DNA of 64,000 bases from Trichoplax adhaerens (lineage: Eukaryota; Placozoa; Uniplacotomia; Trichoplacea; Trichoplacidae), in assembly GCF_000150275.1 (NCBI RefSeq), contig NW_002060945.1, positions 8,515,650 through 8,579,649 of the forward strand. Direction: 5' to 3'. The translations under genes and the position numbers were made by a program. Position 1 is the stretch's first letter; the number at the start of each line of letters is the position of its first letter. The notes under the pieces are model-generated. The model saw only the letters and a program-made list of their open reading frames with translations, was not told where the DNA came from and did no database searches. Of this stretch, positions 53,601-64,000 are shown piece after piece.

Positions 53601-56157
53601 ATTTTCATCTTTGCATCTATATACGCATTAGAGTATAAGCATCAATGAAATATTACATCATAACGAAGAGACGTTAATAAAGTGAACATAACAGCGCCGG
53701 GTATGTCTATTTCAATTTTGATATTTTAACTTCAACAAATGTATAGCAATCGAGAAATTTGGATGCGAAAATTTGACAACTAAAAATCTGATTTTTTCAA
53801 AATTTAAAATTTATTATCCAAATGTAAGTATTTTTCTTAGGAATTTCGAAACATAAAGTATCATGATGACATTATACTAAGGTTATAAATCCACGCAATG
53901 AAAGTAATTCTGAGATAGCAATAATGTAATTTTTAAATATGGAAGAAATACCTTGAGTTGAATGCAGTTTCGAGTTTCCTTCTAGTTTCTGGATTAGTAG
54001 CTTTCTTCATGCAAGGAAAATAATGAGGATACTTGAGCGAAACCTGGTATAAACCGCTTTCGGTTTTACTCAACCCATCCAAAAAATCATCAGGTAAACC
54101 ATGTAAATCTTCGGTAGAAAATTCTAGAATAGTATTTTCCTCATTTAAGTTTCTATTAAAATTAATAGCTAGTTCCGTCATTCGCTTCTTGATGACGGTG
54201 ATTTGATCTCGAATCTCCTTATCCAAATGTAAGCCTAATCAATAAAAGACCGTACACGGATATATATGAATACATTTAATAATATTTCATTATAACCATA
54301 GTAGCGTGTAAATATACGAGTAGTTTAAAATCAGATACGAATGCTATCATTGCTGAGAAATAATTAAAACAAATTATGCAATATCATAGGCTATGATGTA
54401 GGACACCAGCAAGAATTAACATGCAAGTGTTAATGTAAATATTAGAATACTGTAATGCACAACACAACTAAATCATAGTAGTGATAATGATATGAGTAAA
54501 AAACTATTGTATGACTTCAATAGAGCTCTTTTATTTCATGTTAAAGCAATCTTATTTTGTATTTCAGACTAAGTTTATACGTAGTTCTGAAGCAATACTT
54601 ACCATTTCTCTTTCCATTTCTTATTAATCTGCTGACAAATCTTTTTACTTCACCAGTTAATGTTTGACCCAATTTTTCCTGATTAAGATAAAGAGTAGTA
54701 CCATTTGATTGAGCTGTGATAGAAGATTATGAAGTCTACATTTCATATAAAATGTTCAGTTTTAATTCATTAAAATTTGGCATAATTACATCGAAAGCTT
54801 TGATGTTGTCGTAAACATCCTGCCTCATGCTGTTCACAAAATGAAAGTTACGAGATTAAAGAACGCTTAACACCTTTAATCTAGTCTGCATTACTATTTC
54901 TCATTTAGGAATTGAATCGTGCCACAAGACTGCCAACAAACCTAACATTGACTGATCAATACCTTATTTCTACCTCCACTTCCGATAGTTTTCTCTCAGC
55001 CTCAGTGCTAGCATTTCTAATTTCCTTATCTGGAGATAATTTAATGAAAAAATATATTATCATCACGGTTACTTCAACTACAGTAGTATTATACCTTTAA
55101 CGCTGGATATAGCATGTTATAATCAAATCAATCAGGGGAAACATACACATACTTGTCAAAGCATAAAAAATCATAAATTACAGCACGTGTTTTCTAATTC
55201 AACTTTAGATGTATTTTCTGCGAAAGAATATAGTATTATATCGTACAATCGAACAAATATAGCGTAGTATCGAGTGAACACATGATACTGTCTGTAATAA
55301 CTGCTGTTAGCTGATATCGATACTTCTATTAAATAATACAAGCTTAACATCCTGTCGCATCATCAACAATATAAAATGCTACGATAATCGTCTATATCCC
55401 TTATAACGATTGCAACTGATCGACAGTAACGCCATGTACGATCCCGTTTTATTGCTGCATATCTTATTATCCAAAGCAATTGACTAGCAGACAATATTGG
55501 CTGATGACAAAACAACCAGATGCAAATGTTTACAAATTCTAATTATCAATTTTATTACCCGGTATTAACTTGAAGTATAATTTAATTAGCCCAAGAAAAC
55601 AACCTAACCTGGCGAGACATGCTGAGGAAAATCAATCGATGACCGAATAGCGCTGGAATCAGCAGAGAAATCAGCTAAAGTCTATTCAAAAATGAAATCA
55701 AGAGTACATTGTAGTGCATATTCTCCTATAATAACACCATTGATGCCTATCGTACGTGGAAACAGGCAAAATGATTCTTGCAGTTGATCAAGATAAAATA
55801 AGCCGAAATCATCAGCTAAACCTTCCATTATAACTAGACTAATTTGCACTGATACTGTACACTAAAAGTAGACATTAGGATACCACTACTAGGTGAATAT
55901 CCGATGATAGAGAGAGAAAGAATACAGTTTCGACATGATTTAATCCAATTGAAAGACAGTGGTAGCATCGCCACCCTACTATAGCATGTTGTCTACCATA
56001 CCTTAATGCAATTTTCGTACGTTACATCTGCATTTTTCATTAATCCAACAGAATCGTAAACCGCTTTCATTCGCTCGATCAATTCGTCAGTAGTTGATGC
56101 AATTTCTTTTGCATTTAAATTAAGTTTTAATCGATTGATAGCCGTAACAGCAGCCAT
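50639..56157 (-). CDS. THOP1: Thimet oligopeptidase/neurolysin (M3 zinc peptidase)
   Basis: M3 metallopeptidases of this type cut short peptides in the cytosol or mitochondria. The first exon is 56157-56002 ([20 protein letters not shown]). An exon within about 53950-54230 reads [20 protein letters not shown], then [20 protein letters not shown], close to the family. The zinc site [20 protein letters not shown] is read at about 52165-52105; HEFGH lies at 52142-52156 with both His and the Glu present. The exon after it carries the [11 protein letters not shown]-type stretch, and NLRQ follows near 51640. The last exon ends [18 protein letters not shown] before the stop at 50639. Internal borders are approximate. 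THOP1 and NLN cannot be told apart here. An upstream in-frame start (to about 56268) is possible but not conserved. Confidence 0.94.
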
Positions 56158-56579
56158 TTTGATGTCTGAGATATAGAAGCCGGCGAAATGGACGCTGACC
56201 AAGTTGGAGGACTCCTTGGTGACGATACTGACGCTATACACTATGGGAAGTGGGCGCTGGCTGTACACAATTTACGATCTCGACTCAAACGCTACCGGCT
56301 CAATACTTGGACAGTATAGACTACGTCAGCAGAATGTCAAACTGGCCCATCACTTGCAATACAGTACAGTCAAGCGGCAGCTCTGGTAGAAACGTCCAAC
56401 TGCAGCTGACCTACTCAAACACTAGCAATCAACACTTGCGCAGTAGGGACAACTGCTGCGAATACGTTGAGTCATACTGGCATCTCACACGTCTCTACTC
56501 AACACTACAACTAGTCAACAGTCGCACAGCAACGAATGCCCCCTATCATGGCGGTCTCTCCTAGTCTCTCTTACTATCC
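56158..56579. other. 5' flank of the oligopeptidase gene
   Basis: Higher in GC than its surroundings. Open frames exist on both strands, but none resembles a known protein. It ends where the tandem array begins. Confidence 0.45.
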
Positions 56580-57900
56580 CCTACACTCTTCAGAATCTAA
56601 TTAAATACTACCAGTTGGTCCCTAAGACCTTAATACGACCAAATTAGTTAGCTAGTTGGGCAAATTTCTTCTTTGATGGAACAAATCCCAATACAAAGTA
56701 CAATATTGACTCGATCTTACAGTATAAACTTGGCCAAGTTAGAGTTGCTTCTCACACACCTAATAATCACAGTCTCTCCTAGTCTCTCCTACTATCCCTA
56801 CACTCTTCAGAATCTAATTAAATACTACCTGTGAGTCCCTAATACGACCAAATTAGTTAGCTAGTTGGGCAAATTTCTTCTTTGATGGAACAAATCCCAA
56901 TACAAAGTACAATATTGACTCGATCTTACAGTATAAACTCGGCCAAGTTAGAGGTGCTTCTCATACACCTAATAATCACAGTCTCTCCTACTATCCCCAC
57001 ACTCTTCAGAATCTCCACTTAAATACTACCTGTGAGTCCCTAATACGACCAAATTAGTTAGCTAGTTGGGCAAATTTCTTCTTTCATGGAATAAATTGCA
57101 ATACAAAGTAAAGTATGGAATAGATCCTATAGTACTGTATAGATTCAGCCAAGTTACAGAGCTAGCTCGAAAAAGTTCTTCTTTGATTGAATAAATTGCA
57201 ATACAAAGTAAAGTATGGGAATAGATTCAGCCAAGTTACAGAGCTAGCTCGAGAAAGTTCTTCTTTGATTGAATAAATCGCAATACAAAGTAAAGTATGA
57301 GAATAGATTCTATAGTACTGAATAGATTCAGCCAAGTTACAGAGCTAGCTCGAGAAAGTTCTTCTTTGATTGAATAAATCGCAATACAAAGTAAAGTATG
57401 GGAATAGATTCTATAGTATTGAATAGATTCAGCCAAGTTACAGAGCTAGCTCGAGAAAGTTCTTCTTTGATTGAATAACTCGCAATACAAAGTAAAGTAT
57501 GGGAATAGATTCTATAGTACTGAATAGATTCAGCCAAGTTACAGAGCTAGCTCGAGAAAGTTCTTCTTTGATTGAATAAATCGCAATACAAAGTAAAGTA
57601 TGGAATAGATCCTATAGTATAGTTTCGTCCAAGTTAGTGCGCTAGTTCGGTAAATTTCTTCCTTGATTAAATAAATCGCAATATAAAGTAAAGTATGGAA
57701 TAGATCCTATAGTATAGACTCGGCCAAGTTAGAGAGCTAGTTTGGGAAATTTCTTCCTTGATTGAATAAATCGCAATACAATGTACAATATTGACTCGAT
57801 CCTATAGTATAGACTGGGACAAGTTAGTGAGCTAGTTCAGGAAATTTCTTCTTTGATTGAATAAATTGCAATGCAAAACATTGACTCGATCCTATACGCA
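56580..57900. repeat. Two-phase tandem repeat (minisatellite) array
   Basis: The left part has three units of about 200-210 bp (anchor GTTAGCTAGTTGGGCAAATT at about 56646, 56856 and 57056). The right part has units of 101 bp (anchor TTCTTCTTTGATTGAATAA near 57260, 57361, 57462 and 57563), then more diverged units to about 57900. Both unit types share TTTCTTCTTTGAT, CAATACAAAGTA and GCCAAGTTA, so the short unit is probably a derivative of the long one. The 101-bp copies differ by only a few bases. Confidence 0.9.
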
Positions 57901-57933
57901 GTTTAATACCGATAAATACACACACCACATATT

Positions 57934-57971
57934 GTCATTTTGCAAAATGCCCGGGCAGTTTGCAAAATGAC
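57934..57971. repeat. 38-bp inverted repeat centred on CCCGGG
   Basis: GTCATTTTGCAAAATGCCC faces GGGCAGTTTGCAAAATGAC: 19-base arms with two mismatches and no spacer. It lies just beyond the tandem array. Confidence 0.8.
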
Positions 57972-60361
57972 CGACTTCGCATACGGTCACGTTCATATAT
58001 ATAATAATAATTAATTTCTAGTTATGGGATTCTGTTCACTCAATACACGTATCGACTAAATCCTACGGTATAATACTAATCAATATACACTATATTGATA
58101 TATATATATAATTATAATAATAACTAATTTCTAGTTACGGCATTCTATTCGCTAAATCAGCGCATTTGACGTTGATTACTAGGAAATTTCTAATGAAGAC
58201 CTGGAAGCTGTGATGGTAACCTAAATTTGAAGCTACTGTACTGTATTTGAAGTCTTCAACAATTTACTAGTAGATAAATACAGGAAGAAATTACGGTAGT
58301 AGCAATACAATTAATTTATTTTATAGTATTGGACAAGGACGCCATTATCCTTGTTAGATGGTTTAGTCATGACCTACTAAAGAGATGTGTCTATTTAGTA
58401 ATCCACACCTATTCAGTAGGCCTAATAAAACTTGACCATTCTTGAACCTCTAGTGTACATTGACGAAGTCCATTAGTAAAATTTTATTGTATTGCTTGGA
58501 TCTACGAACTATCGATACTAAAGTAATAGTAATTGTCTACAAACGTACACCAAAAATTAATACATTAGTTAGGGATACATTAGTTTCGGTTCAAGAAAAC
58601 AATATTATTTGCAATAGATTAACCATTTATGAGGTTTACTTCGTGAATTAACGATTAATAAACTTAACAGCACTGTATGATTTATAATAATTTAAATCAA
58701 CTCTTTTACTATACGTATAAGTTCTAAAATTAAAGTAATGTTATAAAAACTACTTTTGGAATGTAATAATAATATTACTATAAACATAAAAATGAATATA
58801 TTGTTTATTCTCATCCTAAAATAATAGTAGCTGTAGCATAGCGCCAAACATACATCATATCATCATCGTATCATTAAAGCGTCACCATCTAAATTTAGGA
58901 ATAGATCTTTCAAATATTTGAAAGCTATATGGATGTAGCAATATTATGCTATACATAAAAAACATAAAGTGATTTACATATTACTATATAAAACTTAATC
59001 AATACTCTTACATTTAATAGGTAATTTAGTAAAAAATTACTGCAGAGAGCATAATTTTATCTATTCAAATCAAGTCACGAACGATATACAAACAATCAAC
59101 TTAAAAAGTGCTCACGACAAGGACGTAATATCCGCTTTAACAGGCTGGGATAGAAACACCCGTAAATTACTTGAAAACCAAATCCTACAGCTAGCTATAC
59201 GGACGAAAAAATCAACGCATCATTCAAATTCAACAATATCTAGACAGCAACTTGTTTGTAGGTACTGGATAATTTCAATTAAAGTGGTCAAGTTTATAAT
59301 TGTATAATGAAAAGATAATGTAAAATTTAGAAACAAATGCGGTAGTGCAACGCTATTTTATGATATTTTGTCACAAGCCATGCAGAGGCCAACAAAATTC
59401 AACAATAATATTAATGATAAGTAAGGTAATTTATAAAATTTTGTGGTCTAATAAATCATATCATTAATAAGACTTTGTTCAGGAAAAAGTATTTGAATGT
59501 TGCAGCTATGCATATAACGCACTCTTGATCTTATTAATCTCCAATACAGTCCAGCATTTTCACGGTACAACATTTCCAATTGAGAAAGTACTTTAGTAAT
59601 AATTAAGCTCAAAAGTTGATCAAAATAAAAGTATTATCTGAGGAAAAAACAATGCATCAAAGTATTGTACAGTATTGTAACTCGCACCAATAAATACTGA
59701 CACTTTAATTGCCTTTGTACCAATAATAAAACAGCAGATAAATTAAAAATCAGTAAAGTACAGCCTAATAGCAACATTCATCCTAATAAAATAAAAGATA
59801 TTACATATTACGAAAGAGAAGAATGTATAATACACTGCACACCTTATCTACCTGCTATAGTTAGCATACAAGTAGATAATGTCATACTGTAAGATCTCTC
59901 TTACTTCACTTACATTTGATCAATTTGCTAGAATTAGCAAAACACTATCTTATCTCACAATAAAATCATACAAATAGTCCGGATAAACAATCTATTTAAA
60001 CACCATATTAGCGAAACTGTTGTGAAAATAGCAAACTTACTTCACTGGCGAGCAAACTAGGGCATCAAATTGAAACTCTACTAATAGCCATCTACAACAA
60101 TAAATTGCTTCAACTAGCAGTATCAACTGAGTTAAAATATACAATTTCTCATATTAACTGATTCAAATTAAATATCAATAAATATTTTCATAATACGTGA
60201 AACTGTAGAGAAATGCGATAATTTTGAAAGAGTCGCCCAGTAAAATGCGATAAGCAAAAATTAAAATTTCAAAATACTTCTACAAGGGTCTAATCTCAAA
60301 TCATAAATTAAACATTTGTTCGATACTATATAATTAGTACATGGTTAAAACCACCAAGTTT
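57972..60361. other. AT-rich interval between the array and TMEM177
   Basis: A direct repeat of about 40 bases occurs at about 57998 and 58106 (TAATTTCTAGTTATGG and TAATTTCTAGTTACGG). An open frame without ATG at about 59050-59305 reads SAHDKDVISALTGWDRNTRK; I could not attach it to a gene. Otherwise nothing is seen. Confidence 0.5.
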
Positions 60362-62015
60362 CTAATCAATATCGTCACAGTAAGGCGTAAAATTTTTCAA
60401 GTCAAGCAATCGTTTAAGTCTCTCCCCTGAAGGTGGATGCCATAAGTAGCCCATCAACATCATAATACTAGCTTCAGGCATTGCACCGTTAAGAAAAGCT
60501 TTCTCCCACAGTTGATTTTTCCGCATGAATTCAATACCACCTGCAATCACAATGACTATATCAAGCTATGCACAAGGATATGCAAAACAAGAATAACGCC
60601 AATACAATTTGCTATACTTATCTTCAAAAATATCCGCGTACAAATACGTGTACACAAAATGACTGTCACAACTATAATATAGAGTAATTATCTTATTTCG
60701 GCCAGATAATAAAATTTAGAATATACTGATATCAAAAATAGTCCTGCGTCAATTTCAGTTTTTTAATATACGATCTATAGTGACGGAAGATAGTGTTTAC
60801 TTTCGCAATCATATCTAAATTGATTCAATTGATGTTTTCAGACGTGTACTATAGTTAATATAAAAGAGAGGCCACAAGTCGAATAAATTTTAGGTTCTGC
60901 GGTTTAAGCCTAAAAGAGGCGTATGATTGATTACCACGGCCTCCTGACGAGAGTACTGTAGAATATCAATATTTCAAGTTATACTGTTGAAATGACGCTT
61001 TGCAACAAATCGATTATACTATGGGGTTGCTTACTATCTTGATAAACTTCATTTTAACGCTAACATCAGATTCTAGAAAAATAACTTTAGGCACAGTGTA
61101 CAATAGATAATACAAAAGATTAACTAGCAGTACCTGCCATGTAGGTAGGATCAATAGTGGCTGCAACTCTATCTGCTCTATAAACTTGCCAATTCATTAC
61201 ACGTGAAGTAACAATGTGATAAAAGGACAGCGTCCCAACTGCAACCAAGATTTTATTCAAGATTCGCAATCTTCGTTGAAGAGCCCATTTATTACACAAA
61301 GCAAAACCTCCATAACCAAGCAAATAAAATGCAGGCAAGATTGTACCAGATAATATAAAGTCCTTGTATTTCAAACGTACTAGCTCATGAGCCATTTGAA
61401 ACTTGTTACAATTAGGTGACGGAATTAATTTGTCAGCTAAATCTGGATGTCGAGATAAATAACTTGATTTGATAATCCCAGAACGCTCGATATCATTTCT
61501 CGTTGCAAAGTACATTGTATATGGTAGACTTAGAACAGCTCCATTTCGCAAACTGGTACTTCCTAAATTTCCAGCTGCAAATCCTATGATAGTTAGAAAG
61601 GAGAAGTTGAAATAGGGTTCCCTAATTACCTTATTAACAGCTTCAATGCCATTTATTCATGATACGTAGATCTGCTCTATACAAATCGAACTAAAATCAA
61701 CATTGATTTATTGCACTACTACACTACAATAGGGCAATAAAATACTAAATTACATTGTTGCAATGACTACCATAGCTACGAAATGATTCATCAGTGTTGT
61801 TATTAAGTACCTTCTCCAACAACAACTTCAATTTTATTGCTTTTATTAATACCAAGTTTCCTACAAATACTCTGGCATAAATCGAATGTTTCTTGTTGAA
61901 CAGGTTTAGTATTGAGCATAAAATTAGAAACGACGCTTTGATGGAAAAAGTGTGGCCCAAATTCTAATGTTAAAATACCACATGTAACAGCACCCAGTAC
62001 GATGACCTTCTTCAT
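60362..62015 (-). CDS. TMEM177: TMEM177-like mitochondrial membrane protein
   Basis: Human TMEM177 is a mitochondrial inner-membrane protein that works with COX20 in COX2 assembly. Three exons (62015-61811, 61583-61134, 60540-60362) join in phase for 277 aa. The N-terminus MKKVIVLGAVTCGILTLEFG is a hydrophobic anchor or targeting segment. Two further membrane segments lie in the second exon (ILSGTILPAFYLLGYGGFAL and ILVAVGTLSFYHIV). QMAHELVRLKYKDF and DRVAATIDPTYMAGGIEFMR match the human REVVYLES and DRRTASLSAAYACGGVEFYE regions, and HPPSGERLKRLL matches the TPSGNIVPRHLF tail. Overall similarity is modest, but the order and length agree. Confidence 0.82.
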
Positions 62016-64000
62016 GTTGCAGCTAGTGTATTGATAAACCAGAATAGTTGGATCAATATTTGATTGATTAAAAGATTGTCACAAAACAGCTTCGTAACAA
62101 GGTTTACGTCAAAATAAATCTCTAAATTTCTAAAGTCGCCCAAGATTCAATATCCCTTGTCTACTCATAAGAACTTAGACGCCTTTGCTTCGATATTGTA
62201 CAACCAGAGAAGTCATTTTATTCCACTATCTACTGAGCTCATAATTATTATATTGACCCTTGGGCATCAGCTAACATTGATGAATCATCATAAGATTCTA
62301 ACAGTTAAGTCTTTACTTAATAGCCAAATTAATACAGAAATAGTTATAGGCATATGTAAGAATTTTCTTCCAGTACAGCATAGAAGTTACTGTAATACAC
62401 TATCACTTACTTCCAACCGTGGCCAAGATAGAATATTCCTCAGCTAATGCAATCGTTGCCAAGACGAGCTGAAATTAATTGGCTCTACTGTACTGCGCAG
62501 TTACTAGAGCAGCAGTCAACGCACTCACTCAGTCCCCTACAGCACCTTCAATTGACCGTGCTTTACCATTCCGTACGGTACAAAATTACGACTGTTCTGC
62601 ATTTAGGGTTGCACAAGCCGTCACAATCTTCTAGTCATGGATGACTAGAAGATTGCGATGCGTTTATTTTCTTTTCAGACTCAGAAAAAGGGAAAAATAG
62701 TTCTGAAACTAACGTAAAATTACTATACCTTTATAGCTTTATGTAGCTAGAAAGCTGAACTTTGTATACAAGTTGATAGAATTACGCTACTCGTAATGCT
62801 CATTATAAAATATTACTTTAAAAGACAAAATCTGCTACATTACAAAGTGCAATTTTGTCCGAATACCGACTGTCCATTAGCCCTGACCATTTTGCATAAA
62901 ATGCAAGAACAGTCGTAGCACCTAGTAATGATGACGATGTACTTTGCCATCCAAAAGTTGCAAGTGAAAATAAATACAGTGTTCATTCTGCTAGTCCATG
63001 GTACAACACTGGCTATTGTACTAGACAGTGTATCCTGAATATACGCGTTGGTAGCCATTGGTGTAGATTGTCAAAGTGACTTCGTCAACATGGCAAGAAA
63101 TGACTTGTACATTTTAAGCTAGTAGCGATGTGTAATAAGTACTACTTTCAGCCTTACAGTATCCAGTCACACAACGAAGTAAGCCCTCAAAGTAGCGGTT
63201 AAAAATATAGTTTATTACTTCAAATCTTATTGATGAGCATTGCAGTAGTAGAACTGAAGATAATGCAACTACACCACACAGCTAGTTCAAGGCTATCGAC
63301 CTATCTCCCCTCCAAAGGAGTTGGCCTTTTATAAATACATTCCTAGAAAAGATTATTGATAAATATGTTTATCAAATCCCCGTTTCAATCAATTTAGGTA
63401 AATCCTACTTTGCTTTCCCTATATGATTCCTTACTCTACTTAACGTTCAATATGGCTCCTGCAAACATCCAAAACATCATCAACTAATTGTCTGTAATGC
63501 CCACAACACCTAATAGGGTGGATCTAACAACGCTAATCTACTATCTTATTTACCCGATGCCTCAACATAATCTAGTTTTCCTACACGATGAACAGGTTTT
63601 AATTATAAGACATGAGAAAATGGAAGAGTCCATGACTCAGTATATTGTAATCTTCAACGTTATAAGTACAAATATGCATTAGCTGCATTCGCTAGCAATG
63701 ATGTGCAATAAAATTAGCATTCATATGTTTTACGAGAGATCACGATACTGTAGCCAGCACAACATGATAGATTTCTGGTAAGGCTTGTTTACAAAGTCTT
63801 GACTTTCTTAACATATTGTATAGTTCTGGAATTGTCGAGCGCTGTATCAACTACTGGCAATGTGCATAGGAAGTATAGAATTACGGCCTCCTATGTATCA
63901 TCTTGTTAAACCAATAGCTATTGATGACTACAGCCATATTAGCGATCAATCATTTACTAAACGCAATATGAAAATAGTTGACTACGACAGCTATAGTATA
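62016..64000. other. Right-hand flank, no supported gene
   Basis: Short open frames exist (62157-62447 plus, 62840-63058 minus, 63488-63682 plus), but none has a recognisable motif or clear splice structure. The minus-strand frame MATNAYIQDTLSSTIASVVP at 63058 is the most codon-like. A palindrome lies at 62624-62655. Confidence 0.45.
62624..62655. repeat. 32-bp palindrome
   Basis: CAATCTTCTAGTCAT and its exact reverse complement ATGACTAGAAGATTG are separated by GG. The 15-base arms would form a stable hairpin. There is no TA duplication or other transposon sign. Confidence 0.85.

Noticed and set aside
57236-57537. Repeated 66-codon minus-strand frames with near-identical proteins
   Set aside because: Both come from the 101-bp tandem unit; the identity reflects the DNA repeat, not a protein family.
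61120-61551. TMEM177 second exon as a stand-alone 143-aa gene
   Set aside because: Both ends carry splice sites in phase with exons at 61811-62015 and 60362-60540, giving the full family order.

Overview
The window reads as nuclear DNA of a small-genome, AT-rich animal. Genes are split into many short exons by introns mostly of 40-150 bases with GT-AG ends. The gene set is animal-type: a fused glutamyl-prolyl-tRNA synthetase, BARD1, Mediator MED1, WDR24 of GATOR2, peroxisomal ABCD3 and a neurogenin/NeuroD-like bHLH factor. Compact genes, tiny introns and bacterial-looking DNA fit a placozoan (Trichoplax-like) host, but the species is inferred, not read.

Layout. 1-2000 is repeat-rich and holds a TA-flanked 102-bp MITE. 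EPRS1 (+, 2003-10209) was resolved exon by exon. It converges on BARD1 (-, 11064-13632, N-terminus not found). MED1 (-, 16795-22098) and MPLKIP (+, 23002-24268) are divergent and share a spacer with a tandem duplication full of ACTGTAC-type palindromes. WDR24 (-, 24617-30105) is followed by a 4.4-kb gene-poor stretch. Next come an intronless bHLH gene (+, 34581-35228), ALG14 (+, 36984-38658) and a weak signal-peptide exon. ABCD3 (+, 44246-49664), a thimet oligopeptidase/neurolysin gene (-, 50639-56157), a minisatellite array (56580-57900) and TMEM177 (-, 60362-62015) complete the set.

The standout is 40154-43690. This 3.5-kb block is unlike its surroundings: intronless, higher in GC, with ORFs whose stop codons abut tail to tail, a two-gene close-spaced unit, two rho-independent-type terminators, a 13-G tract and a fragment resembling bacterial polynucleotide phosphorylase. 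It is bounded on both sides by a perfect 113-bp direct repeat of host-type sequence. It is either a bacterial insertion into the animal chromosome (repair-type insertion with target duplication) or an assembly join. An AT-rich, host-like stretch (41160-41725) lies inside it, so the insert may be composite.

The animal genes are mostly housekeeping: translation, DNA repair/ubiquitin ligation, transcription, nutrient sensing, N-glycosylation, peroxisomal transport, peptide turnover and mitochondrial function. Nothing shows they act as one pathway. Exon borders for EPRS1, ABCD3, ALG14, TMEM177, MPLKIP and the visible part of BARD1 were checked for phase. Those of MED1, WDR24 and the oligopeptidase are partly approximate.
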